64,000 bases of DNA from Thalassospiraceae bacterium LMO-JJ14. Its GTDB lineage: Bacteria; Pseudomonadota; Alphaproteobacteria; Rhodospirillales; Casp-alpha2. The notes under the pieces are model-generated. The model was not told where the DNA came from. It saw only the letters and a program-made list of their open reading frames with translations, and did no database searches. The stretch spans positions 3,774,001 to 3,838,000 of the forward strand of contig CP134604.1 of assembly GCA_021555105.2 (NCBI GenBank). The letters run 5' to 3'. A program made the translations under genes and the position numbers. Shown here piece after piece: positions 17,692-27,459 of the stretch (its first letter is position 1; each line of letters begins with the position of its first letter).

Positions 17692-18004
17692 AATGTATCT
17701 CCCTGTGCATCCTCCGGTCTTTAGTTGCCGGAGTTCTGCTTTCTGTGAAAAGAGGTTTGCAAAAGTCCCACCCGTCGACAAGTCAAAAGATGGTGAGAGT
17801 GAGTACCCCGTCTCTTCAATTCGCGCCGCCCTGCTAAGCGAACACTGCGATTACGTTTACGTAAACGTTATTATTGTCACGCTTCGTACCCGCCCCCTTC
17901 CGTCGCGTCAAGGCTTGAGCGTTACATGGCATGGACAAAGCCGCGAAAATGTGGAGATTCCACTGCAAATACTCAACGCTTGTACGACCTAGGAGGGCCG
18001 CAAC
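17692..18004. promoter_or_regulatory. divergent control region between the acyl-CoA synthetase operon and acnA
   Basis: A 313-bp gap without a convincing gene. It contains the ribosome site of the synthetase gene (minus strand), the 16-bp palindrome at 17853-17868 and the AGGAGGG ribosome site of acnA at about 17992. Promoters for both directions must lie here, but I cannot fix -35 and -10 elements with confidence. Confidence 0.6.
17853..17868. promoter_or_regulatory. perfect 16-bp palindrome, probable operator
   Basis: ACGTTTACGTAAACGT is a perfect palindrome with no spacer, about 160 bp upstream of the acyl-CoA synthetase start and 137 bp upstream of acnA. Sites built from ACGT half-sites around TTTACGTAAA resemble those reported for LiuR, the MerR-family regulator of branched-chain amino-acid and fatty-acid catabolism in proteobacteria. 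That would fit an operon of acyl-CoA synthetase plus LIV transporter. The assignment is inferred; a TetR-family regulator is the alternative. Confidence 0.6.
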
Positions 18005-20692
<2,688 letters not shown>

Positions 20693-20702
20693 AGGAAATC
20701 CC

Positions 20703-20730
20703 CGTCACCCCGGCGTAGGCCGGGGTGACG
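20703..20730. repeat. perfect 12-bp-stem palindrome, REP-like element
   Basis: CGTCACCCCGGC (20703-20714) and GCCGGGGTGACG (20719-20730) are exact reverse complements around a GTAG loop. Palindromes starting CGTCA(C/T)CCC are common dispersed elements downstream of genes in alphaproteobacteria. Degenerate relatives seem to occur near 30109 and 59124 in this window. It could also help protect the acnA mRNA 3' end. Confidence 0.6.
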
Positions 20731-20743
20731 ATATACGACAATG

Positions 20744-20773
20744 AAAGGGCGTCCCTCGGGGCGCCCTTTTGTT
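20744..20773 (+). terminator. intrinsic terminator of acnA
   Basis: A GC-rich stem (GGGCGTCCC from 20747 pairing with GGGGCGCCC ending at 20766) is preceded by AAA and followed by TTTTGTT, the form of a Rho-independent terminator. It lies about 50 bp after the acnA stop codon. Confidence 0.85.
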
Positions 20774-20811
20774 ATTCGGGCGTCATGCACCCCTGAGTTC
20801 AGCCATATAAA

Positions 20812-20835
20812 TATGATATTGACGTCATATTCATA
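20812..20835. promoter_or_regulatory. symmetrical operator-like site ahead of the TetR gene
   Basis: The core TGACGTCA (20820-20827) is a perfect palindrome and is flanked at equal distance (3 bp) by TATGA (20812-20816) and TCATA (20831-20835), so the whole 24 bp has dyad symmetry except for the two 3-bp spacers. It ends 18 bp before the start of the TetR-family gene, a typical place for an autoregulatory operator. Binding by that protein is inferred. Confidence 0.55.
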
Positions 20836-20853
20836 AATTGATCAAAATGGCGC

Positions 20854-21528
20854 ATGCATGCCACCAAAAATGCCCCGGTAGCGACGGATCTGAACTTCGG
20901 CCAGAATCTGATTGCCGAAAGCGCGCTGCACAGGAAAAGCGCGCGCACGCGTGCCTCGATCTGCCGCGCCGGGTGCGCGATCTTACGCGAGCGTTCGCTG
21001 ACGGCGCTGACGGTCCATGACATTTGCGAAGAAGCCGGGCTCGCGCACGGCACCTTCTATATTTATTTCAGCGATCGTCAGGCATTCATCGCCGAGTTGC
21101 TGGAGCAGTTCGTGACGTTCGTGCAGGACGTGATGCACAGGGCTTCGCAGCAGGAGAATCACGATCCGATCCGTGCGGCGACAGCCACATACTGTCGCCT
21201 TTTCGCTGAAAATCCCGGCATGATGAAGTGCCTTATCTTCCATCTGAACGAATTCCCGGCGGCGCGTGACGCATTCCAGCGACTTAACCGCCAGTGGGTC
21301 GCAACCGTCGTCGCTGCCGCCGCCCGCCAGTTGGAGAAATCCACACGGGCCGGGCTTGTTTCCCATGATGAACTTGTGCGGCGCGCTTATGCGCTGGGCG
21401 GCATGATCGATCAGTACCTGGCGTCTCTTTACCTGAGCAACGACCCCGGGCTGAGCGACGTTTCGGGCGACATGGACCAAGTCGTCGATACGCTCACCCA
21501 TATCTGGAAGCAGAGCCTGACGACATGA
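20854..21528 (+). CDS. TetR-family transcriptional regulator
   Basis: A 224-aa protein with an N-terminal helix-turn-helix of TetR type: RASICRAGCAILRERSLTALTVHDICEEAGLAHGTFYIYFSDRQAFIAELLE, with the GTFYIYF end of the recognition helix intact. The C-terminal ligand domain is about 150 residues and not diagnostic. Its stop overlaps the start of the PaaK-like gene (ATGA), so regulator and enzymes are co-translated; it probably represses this operon in response to a CoA ester or acid. The start at ATG 20854 has only a weak ribosome site. Confidence 0.88.
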   Translation: MHATKNAPVATDLNFGQNLIAESALHRKSARTRASICRAGCAILRERSLTALTVHDICEEAGLAHGTFYIYFSDRQAFIAELLEQFVTFVQDVMHRASQQENHDPIRAATATYCRLFAENPGMMKCLIFHLNEFPAARDAFQRLNRQWVATVVAAAARQLEKSTRAGLVSHDELVRRAYALGGMIDQYLASLYLSNDPGLSDVSGDMDQVVDTLTHIWKQSLTT

Positions 21529-22823
21529 TGGACGCAGCGGAAACGGCATCGCTTGCCGAACTCGGCACGTATCAGCAACAGGCCTGGCTGCGCCAGCGCC
21601 AACATCTGATCGCACATTCGGCATTTTACCAAAAGTTATGGCAAGGCCGGCCCCCGCCGACAAACCTGCAGGATCTGGTTGTGCTGCCGCTATCGGACAA
21701 ATCACAGTTACGCACGGCACAGGCCGCGTTTCCGCCATTCGGCGATTACCTCGCGGTGCCACGGAAAGGCATCCGCCGCCTTCACCGCACGTCCGGCACC
21801 ACTGGCCAGGCGATGAATCTTGCGCTCTCCGCACGCGACACCGAGATTACCGAAACCGTCGGTGCACGCGCGCAACGGGCAGCCGGACTGACGCCGGATC
21901 ATACGGTCGTTCACTGCCTCAATTATCAGATGTGGATGGGCGGCGTGAGCGACCACATGACGCTTGAGCGCACCGGCGCAACGGTCGTGCCGTTCGGTGT
22001 CGGCGGCACCGAGCTTTTGATCCGCACCATCCGCGAGATCGGCATCGATGCGATTTCATGCACCCCGTCTTATCCGGCAGTCCTGGAACGTGTGATCGAC
22101 GAACGGTTCCCCGGATTAAAGCCGGTGGACCTCGGTCTCAGGCTCGGGCTTTTCGGTGGCGAACCGGGATTGGACGACCCCGCTTTCCGCGCACGGTTAC
22201 AAGAAACCTGGGGGATGGTGCCGCGCAATGCCAACTATGGGGTATCGGATGTGTTCTGCAATTTCGCCGCCCAATGCGCCTCGGACGAACGGCTGCATTT
22301 CCTGGCCGGTGACGTCCTTTTTCCCGAACTCATCGATCCCGACACAGAAGCCCCGCTCGACATGCGCGCCGGGCAGCGGGGAGAACTCGTGCTCACCCAT
22401 CTGGAACGCGGCTGCCAGCCTCTGGTCCGGTTTCGAACCGGCGATATCATTGCCGTCGACGAAACCGCCCCCTGCTCGTGCGGCCGGACCGGCATGCGGT
22501 TCCGCGTTATCGGACGCAGTGACGACATGGTCGTGGTTCGCGGTCTCAATCTGTTTCCAAGCATGGTCGCCGCCGTCATCAGCAGCTTTACCGAACTTTC
22601 CGGCGACTACCGGATCGTCCTCGACACACCGCCGCCATACGATGTCCTGCCCGTGAACGTTGAGCTTGCGAAAGGGAAGCAGGGCGGCGCCGGCCTAGCG
22701 CACAGCGTCGAAGCCGCGATCAAGTCAGCGCTCGGCGCGACGGCGCGTGTCGAAGTGCTTGCGCCGAACAGCCTCGACATCACCGAGGGTAAAACCAAAC
22801 GTGTCGTAAGGAATTACACATGA
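21525..22823 (+). CDS. PaaK-family CoA ligase
   Basis: A 432-aa adenylate-forming enzyme related to phenylacetate-CoA ligase. Unlike the paralogue at 9357 it keeps the canonical phosphate loop (RLHRTSGTTGQAMNL). Further family stretches are AISCTPSYPAVLERVIDE, LGLFGGEPGLDDPAFR, NYGVSDVFCNFAAQC, VRFRTGDIIAVDE with the CSCGRTGMRFRVIGRSDD metal-site region, and a C-terminal VRGLNLFPSMV hinge. It probably activates an aromatic or similar carboxylic acid. It overlaps both neighbours by 4 bp, in a TetR, ligase, hydratase operon. Confidence 0.87.
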   Translation: MMDAAETASLAELGTYQQQAWLRQRQHLIAHSAFYQKLWQGRPPPTNLQDLVVLPLSDKSQLRTAQAAFPPFGDYLAVPRKGIRRLHRTSGTTGQAMNLALSARDTEITETVGARAQRAAGLTPDHTVVHCLNYQMWMGGVSDHMTLERTGATVVPFGVGGTELLIRTIREIGIDAISCTPSYPAVLERVIDERFPGLKPVDLGLRLGLFGGEPGLDDPAFRARLQETWGMVPRNANYGVSDVFCNFAAQCASDERLHFLAGDVLFPELIDPDTEAPLDMRAGQRGELVLTHLERGCQPLVRFRTGDIIAVDETAPCSCGRTGMRFRVIGRSDDMVVVRGLNLFPSMVAAVISSFTELSGDYRIVLDTPPPYDVLPVNVELAKGKQGGAGLAHSVEAAIKSALGATARVEVLAPNSLDITEGKTKRVVRNYT

Positions 22824-23581
22824 CGACTTTTTGCTATGAAACAGTCCTCAGCACGCTGAATGAAAGCGGCGTCCGCACCATCTGCCTGAACCGCCCGGGC
22901 AGCCTCAACGCCATGAACCGCAAGCTGGTCGACGATGTGGCTCGGGCATTCGACGACGCCAACGCGGACGAGGCGACACGCAGCATCATCTTTACCGGTT
23001 CGGGCCGCGCGTTCTGTGCCGGTGACGACCGCAAGGAGCACGTCCATCCCGAAAACGAAGAGGACGCACGTACCGTGGTCGACGCAATCCAGCGGGCAAC
23101 GCGCGCCATCGTGTTCGGCGAGAAGCCAGTGGTCGGCGCAATTAACGGCTGGGCCGTCGGCGGCGGATTTGAATGGGCGATCAACTGCGATTTTCCGATC
23201 TGGGGTGAAAGCGCAAAGGGCTTTTTCCCCGAGGTGTCGTTGAATGTCTTTGTCACCGGCGGCGTGACATCCTTGTTGCCGTCGCTGGTCGGTCTCAACA
23301 AGGCGCGGGAGATGCTTTTCCTCGGCGAGCAGTACAGTGCGCACGAACTGCTGGAAGCGGGCGTCGCCTGGCGGGTCGTCCCGGATGGCGAACTGATGGC
23401 GGAAGCGCACACTGTCGCCGCACGCCTGGCCGACTTGCCGCCGATGGCCGTCAGGGCGATGAAACGGGTTCTCAACCACGGCGCCGTAAACGATCTCGAA
23501 CATGCGATGACGCTGGAGACCGATGCCACGGTCGCCGGTTTTCTGAGCGCCGAAACCACGGCGCGGATGACCGACTTCTAG
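22820..23581 (+). CDS. enoyl-CoA hydratase/isomerase family protein
   Basis: A 253-aa crotonase-fold protein that should act on the CoA ester made by the ligase before it. The two oxyanion-hole regions are visible (GSGRAFCAGDDRKEH and AINGWAVGGGFEWAINCD), and a Glu in the FFPEVSLNVF segment occupies the usual catalytic region. The family covers hydratases, isomerases, dehalogenases and ring-opening enzymes, so the exact reaction is open. Its ATG overlaps the ligase stop by 4 bp. It ends 12 bp from the convergent membrane-protein gene. Confidence 0.88.
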   Translation: MTTFCYETVLSTLNESGVRTICLNRPGSLNAMNRKLVDDVARAFDDANADEATRSIIFTGSGRAFCAGDDRKEHVHPENEEDARTVVDAIQRATRAIVFGEKPVVGAINGWAVGGGFEWAINCDFPIWGESAKGFFPEVSLNVFVTGGVTSLLPSLVGLNKAREMLFLGEQYSAHELLEAGVAWRVVPDGELMAEAHTVAARLADLPPMAVRAMKRVLNHGAVNDLEHAMTLETDATVAGFLSAETTARMTDF

Positions 23582-23593
23582 CCCGGCCTGGCT

Positions 23594-24406
23594 TTACACA
23601 CTCTGCCGTTTCAGCCACCACCGGCTGAGTTGCGAATACCCGAACAGGTACACGGCCGCGACGATATACGCGACGAACGTCCCCCAGCCGAGATCCAGCG
23701 CCGGCAGGCTGTACGCCGCCGTCACGCAGAACGACACCACGCCGCCCAAGCCCATCGGTACGTGCTTGAGAACGGCGGCGATTTCGTTGCCCGAATACGT
23801 GATGTGAATGACCAGGATCAGCGGGAACAGAGTGATCGGAAAAGCCGTCAGGATACCGGTCCATTGCTCGCCGATGTTGCCGGCGATACCTGTGATGATC
23901 ATGATCGCCGCCGTCGCCATACCGGCGCGAAAAGCCATCACCCGCCAGCCGAACCGCACCCGCGCCATGATCGGCGTATTCGGCAGGTACGCCATCAGCT
24001 TCGAAGCACCGACGAGGCAGAGCGCGATCATCGGCACCGAATAAAACAGCGGCAACTGCGTGAAACTGACCAGCCAAGCGGCCGTCGCGTATCCGGCATT
24101 GGCCAGGAGCGAGGGCCACAGAACAGCGCGAATACCGCCGATGCCCTGCTTCGCGGCGACGGCGGCGTAGATATAGACGAACACCAGTGTTGTCACGAAC
24201 CCGGGCACCATGTGATGTGCCGAACGAGCGGCGAAATCCGCGCCCTGTTCGGCGCCGGTGAACATGATCACCATGCCCGCCCCCAGCGGCAGCCCGGTCA
24301 AAAGTCCGGCGACGCGTGGCCCGGCCCGTTCGGCGATCAACGACAGCGCAACCACGATCGAAATCGAAATCACGATCTTGAGAATGAACAGGGTATCGAT
24401 GAGCAT
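23594..24406 (-). CDS. polytopic membrane protein of unknown function
   Basis: From ATG 24406 a 270-aa protein with about eight to nine hydrophobic segments. The N-terminal half reads ALSLIAERAGPRVAGLLTGLP then LGAGMVIMFTGAEQG; the GLLTGLPLGAG stretch recalls small transporter-like families with an internal repeat. I do not recognise a defined family. There are no soluble domains or catalytic motifs. A longer reading adds 21 polar residues (SSRFRYQSRTVHDFSG) before the first helix and is less likely. It is convergent with the hydratase gene and divergent from the DUF1223 gene. Confidence 0.75.
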   Translation of the reverse strand: MLIDTLFILKIVISISIVVALSLIAERAGPRVAGLLTGLPLGAGMVIMFTGAEQGADFAARSAHHMVPGFVTTLVFVYIYAAVAAKQGIGGIRAVLWPSLLANAGYATAAWLVSFTQLPLFYSVPMIALCLVGASKLMAYLPNTPIMARVRFGWRVMAFRAGMATAAIMIITGIAGNIGEQWTGILTAFPITLFPLILVIHITYSGNEIAAVLKHVPMGLGGVVSFCVTAAYSLPALDLGWGTFVAYIVAAVYLFGYSQLSRWWLKRQSV

Positions 24407-24532
24407 CCGGGGCTGTTTTCCGCTGAAATCGTGAACCGTGCGCGATTGATAGCGGAATCGCGACGACAAGGAAACGCCGCACTCACCGGCTTGTGACTTG
24501 AGCGTGATTGCTAAAACCGCGTATCAGAAAGC

Positions 24533-25300
24533 ATGACAAATATCGCATTCCCGAGATGGCACGCCATTCTCCCCACACTCATGGTGGCGCTGGTGCTGAG
24601 CCTGCAGGCAATCACCGTGCACGCCGACGATGAAAAATCCGGCGAAATGTTGACCGTTGTCGAGCTTTACACATCTCAGGGGTGCTCTTCGTGCCCGCCC
24701 GCCGACGCCTATCTCGGCAAACTCGCCGAACGCGACGACATCCTGGCGTTGTCGCTACACGTGGATTACTGGGACTACATCGGCTGGAAAGATCCCTATG
24801 CACTTCCCGCCAACACCACACGTCAACGGGCCTACGCGAAAAACCTGGGCATGGGGTACGTTTATACCCCGCAGATGGTCGTGCAGGGCATGGCCCACAC
24901 CACCGGATCGAACAAGGGTGCCGTCGAACGCCTGATCAGCGACGTGCGTGGCGCCAAGCGGCTCGGTGTTTCAATCAAACATGCCGACGGCGGTCTCAGA
25001 ATCGATATCCCCGAGGGCGTTTTCGACGGGGAAACGGCACGCATCTATGTCGCCGCCTATGACGCCCGGCATGAAAACGACGTAACGCGCGGCGAAAACT
25101 CGGGCCATAAGCTGGCGCATTACAATGTCGTGCGTGACATGGTTGAAATCGGCTCGTGGTCCGGCGATGCCGTGACCATGACCGTCACCGACCAAACCAT
25201 CGAAATGGCTGGCCGCGACGGCTGCGCCGTACTGGTGCAATCGGTCAAGAACGGTCGCATTCTCGGCGCCGCCAGGATCGGCCTGACGCCGCACAGTTGA
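24533..25300 (+). CDS. DUF1223 secreted thioredoxin-like protein
   Basis: A 255-aa exported protein. A hydrophobic signal sequence (AILPTLMVALVLSLQAITV) is followed by the DUF1223 domain starting VVELYTSQGCSSCPPADAYL, in which Cys51 and Cys54 form a CXXC pair at the position of a thioredoxin active site. HVDYWDYIGWKDPY and YVYTPQMVVQG are further family signatures; the latter occupies the cis-proline position. The fold suggests periplasmic redox chemistry, but no substrate is known. It is a single gene with a short leader. Confidence 0.88.
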   Translation: MTNIAFPRWHAILPTLMVALVLSLQAITVHADDEKSGEMLTVVELYTSQGCSSCPPADAYLGKLAERDDILALSLHVDYWDYIGWKDPYALPANTTRQRAYAKNLGMGYVYTPQMVVQGMAHTTGSNKGAVERLISDVRGAKRLGVSIKHADGGLRIDIPEGVFDGETARIYVAAYDARHENDVTRGENSGHKLAHYNVVRDMVEIGSWSGDAVTMTVTDQTIEMAGRDGCAVLVQSVKNGRILGAARIGLTPHS

Positions 25301-25383
25301 AGGGTTTATTTAATCCGTCACCCAGCACTTGTTTGGGAATTTGAGCCCGGATCAGGTCCGCGCTGGCGTTGAGCAGACCAACA

Positions 25384-26373
25384 TCATTTCCGCCCGTGCC
25401 GGGCGATTTTCTCCGCCATCAGGCAGAGGATCTCGAACATCATGGTGACACCGACCAATGCGGTGTTGCCGGACGGGTCGAACGGCGGCGCGACTTCGAC
25501 CACATCGCCGCCGACGATATCGATACCCGACAGCCCGCGCAGCATGCGCTGTGCATCGTGGGTCGAGAAGCCGCCGATTTCAGGCGTACCGGTGCCGGGC
25601 GCATAGACGGGATCAAGGCCGTCGACATCGAAGCTGACATAAGCCGGGCCATTCCCGACGACGCGCCGCGCTTCCTCGGCGACCTTGTCGGGGCCAAGAT
25701 CGAAATATTCCTCGATCTCGATCACGCGGATGCCCTGGGCCAGTCCCCAGTCCTTGTCTTCGGGTGTGTAGAGCGAGCCCCGGATGCCGATCTGGATCGT
25801 CCGCTTCGGGTCCAGCAGACCTTCCTCGATGGCGCGGCGGAACGGTGTGCCGTGCGTGTATTTGTGGCCGCCGAAATACCTGTCCCAGGTGTCGGTATGG
25901 GCATCGAAGTGCACCATGCCGAGGGCGCCGCCCTTGGCGCCATCACCGACTATGCCGCGCATGATCGGCAGCGTGATCAGATGGTCGCCGCCCGCGGTCA
26001 ACGGCATCACGCCCGCAGCCTGCAGGTCCGTATAGAACGCGCCGACACGCTCCAGGGTATCCAGCAGGTCGACCGGATTGACCGACGTATCGCCGAGATC
26101 GGCACAACTCGCCAGATGGAACGGCATGGTGCCGGTGACGTGATGCACGTTTCTGACCATGGTCGAAAGGTCGCGCAACTGCCGGGGGCCGTGCCGGGCG
26201 CCAGCGCGGTTGGTGGTGCCGCCGTCCCACGGCACACCGATGATACCGATATCGACCTCACCGGCCGCCGTTTCCAGATCGACATGCGGCAAGCGCATGA
26301 ATGTCGGGATTCCGGCAAAACGTGGAACATCGGCACCGGATCGCGGCAGGTATTTCTTGTGCTTGTCGTCCAT
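25384..26373 (-). CDS. agmatinase-family ureohydrolase
   Basis: A 329-aa member of the arginase/agmatinase superfamily, which hydrolyses guanidino compounds to urea plus an amine at a binuclear Mn centre. All metal-ligand motifs are present: GGDHLITLP, HFDAHTDTW and SFDVDGLDPVYAPGTGTPE. The N-terminal GVPWDGGTTNRAGARHGPRQLR is also typical. The family includes agmatinase, guanidinobutyrase and guanidinopropionase, so the substrate is not certain. ATG 26373 has a well-placed AAGGAG; an alternative start 7 codons upstream would cover that site. It is monocistronic and divergent from the small gene at 26524. Confidence 0.9.
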   Translation of the reverse strand: MDDKHKKYLPRSGADVPRFAGIPTFMRLPHVDLETAAGEVDIGIIGVPWDGGTTNRAGARHGPRQLRDLSTMVRNVHHVTGTMPFHLASCADLGDTSVNPVDLLDTLERVGAFYTDLQAAGVMPLTAGGDHLITLPIMRGIVGDGAKGGALGMVHFDAHTDTWDRYFGGHKYTHGTPFRRAIEEGLLDPKRTIQIGIRGSLYTPEDKDWGLAQGIRVIEIEEYFDLGPDKVAEEARRVVGNGPAYVSFDVDGLDPVYAPGTGTPEIGGFSTHDAQRMLRGLSGIDIVGGDVVEVAPPFDPSGNTALVGVTMMFEILCLMAEKIARHGRK

Positions 26374-26523
26374 GATCGCTCCTTGTTTGAGCATACCCTA
26401 GCGGATCGGCCCGACATCGGAAATGGTCAAGCGCGCGTCATATCCGGGTCACATCAATGCCACGTTTACTCTGTATGCATTGTGCCGCGCCGGGGATGTT
26501 CCGGCATGAACCGGGAGTTCGCC

Positions 26524-26712
26524 ATGACGAAATCATATCCGTTTCCAGCCCGGGCCGGCATCGAACCCCCGCTGGCCGATCTTCTTTGCGATCCAGTACT
26601 GCATGCTTTGCTGCGTTACGATAAACTGAGCATTGATGACGTGCGGGCCTGTATTGCCGATTGGCGCAATCGCCACCTTGTTACACTGCAAGGGATCCCG
26701 GTTGCGGCCTGA
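26524..26712 (+). CDS. small conserved-looking protein (62 aa), function unknown
   Basis: ATG 26524 is preceded by GGGAG at a good distance, and the frame runs to a TGA at 26710. The product is soluble, begins with a proline- and aromatic-rich MTKSYPFPARAG and continues with LADLLCDPVLHALLRYDKLS and IDDVRACIADWRNR, two short amphipathic helices. Small alphaproteobacterial proteins with an L-x-DP-hydrophobic-x2-LL pattern are familiar to me as unassigned hypotheticals. A much longer reading through this stop exists, but most of it is antisense to the ureohydrolase. Confidence 0.6.
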   Translation: MTKSYPFPARAGIEPPLADLLCDPVLHALLRYDKLSIDDVRACIADWRNRHLVTLQGIPVAA

Positions 26713-26803
26713 GCCGTGATTTTCCCGTGTGACGGTTGAACCGCGCCGCCACAATCCCCATACTTTGCTTGTTGAATAATGACTGACAAGGAGAGCCCGA
26801 TCC

Positions 26804-27097
26804 ATGGCCAGCGACAATCTTCACGCACCGCGTGAGCGCCTCAGCAAAGAAACCCTTCACCTTCACCACGCCATCGTCTCGTTGATGGAAGAAATGGAAG
26901 CCGTCGACTGGTACCGCCAGCGCGCCGACGACTGCGAGGACGAGGAACTCAAGGAAATCCTGCTGCACAATATGCGCGAGGAGATGGAACACGCCTGCAT
27001 GGTATTGGAATGGCTGCGCCGCAATAACGAAGACTTCGCCAAGGAATTGAAAGAAAACCTCTTCAAGGAAGGTCCGATTTCCGGTCATCACGGCTGA
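26804..27097 (+). CDS. encapsulated-ferritin (EncFtn) family protein
   Basis: A 97-residue two-helix protein matching the EncFtn ferroxidase family, which forms annular decamers with di-iron sites at subunit interfaces. Helix 1 has SLMEEMEAVDWYRQR, giving Glu29, Glu32, Trp36 and Tyr37. Helix 2 has HNMREEMEHACMVLEWLRRN, giving Glu60 and His63. These correspond to the iron ligands and conserved aromatics of the Rhodospirillum rubrum protein. The product ends almost directly after the LFKEGPIS core, so the C-terminal tail that targets relatives into encapsulin shells seems absent, and no shell gene follows. It is monocistronic, with GGAG ahead of ATG 26804. Confidence 0.87.
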   Translation: MASDNLHAPRERLSKETLHLHHAIVSLMEEMEAVDWYRQRADDCEDEELKEILLHNMREEMEHACMVLEWLRRNNEDFAKELKENLFKEGPISGHHG

Positions 27098-27120
27098 TCT
27101 GCGCCAAACGCAAGCACACC

Positions 27121-27142
27121 CTCCTGAAGCACGCTTCAGGAG
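27121..27142. terminator. perfect 10-bp inverted repeat after the EncFtn gene
   Basis: CTCCTGAAGC and GCTTCAGGAG are exact reverse complements with only AC between them, 24 bp after the EncFtn stop codon. There is no T-run, so it may be a Rho-dependent end, an mRNA 3' stabiliser or a protein-binding site. Confidence 0.45.
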
Positions 27143-27167
27143 ATGGCTCCCCGTATCCGGCTAACAC

Positions 27168-27199
27168 AAAAAAAACCCCCCGGGGACGAACCCCGGGGG
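27168..27199 (-). terminator. strong intrinsic terminator on the minus strand
   Basis: On the minus strand a 9-bp all-GC stem (27199-27191 with 27185-27177, loop TTCGT) is followed by eight T residues (27175-27168). It is oriented to stop transcription coming from lysR or, more likely, from the hairpin-rich stretch directly upstream. Confidence 0.8.
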
Positions 27200-27372
27200 C
27201 GAGTTTTAAACAGGGAGGCTTCACGTCTGGGAGACGCGAGGGGCCGGAGACCGGTCCCTCTATTCCGGGCAGGGCGCCCGGAAACTGGTTGAAACCCTTG
27301 GTGTTCAGCGTTTTCAGCGCGATCAACCGGTTTCGAATTCCGTCTTCATTGTTGCAACGCAACATCGAATAC
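27168..27372 (-). ncRNA. candidate structured RNA ending at the minus-strand terminator
   Basis: Between a TATATA element at about 27383-27378 and the terminator at 27168, the minus strand carries a run of hairpins. These are GTTGC/GCAAC (near 27360), an AAACCGGTTGA/TCAACCAGTTT stem with one G-U pair (27331-27281), TTCCGGGC/GCCCGGAA (27282-27262), GAGGGACCGG/CCGGCCCCTC with one wobble (27260-27238), and CGTCT/AGACG (27236-27224). An unpaired CCTCCC follows before the terminator stem. The density of exact stems is far above that of ordinary spacer. It could be an independent sRNA or a long lysR 3' UTR. The start is only a guess from the TATATA box. Confidence 0.45.
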
Positions 27373-27391
27373 ATGATTTATATAGGGAGGC

Positions 27392-27446
27392 CCTGTTTGA
27401 AAACCAGAGCCAAACAGGAATTGCAGCTATGCATTTGACGCATAGC
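27392..27446 (-). other. two hairpins directly after the lysR stop
   Basis: Read from lysR, GCTATGC/GCATAGC (27446-27426, 7-nt loop) and then CCTGTTTG/CAAACAGG (27418-27392, 11-nt loop) are both perfect stems. Neither has a T-run. They may form the 3' end of the lysR mRNA and separate it from the structured stretch further down. Confidence 0.45.
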
Positions 27447-27459
27447 TCAAAGGGCCGCG

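Noticed and set aside
25369-26712. A 447-aa plus-strand frame spanning the ureohydrolase
   Set aside because: It is antisense to a well-supported enzyme gene for most of its length. Only the last 62 codons, with their own ribosome site, are kept as a small gene.
27063-27374. A 103-aa minus-strand frame below lysR
   Set aside because: It runs through a strong terminator and into the end of the EncFtn gene, has no clear ribosome site, and its composition looks random. The RNA structures explain the region better.
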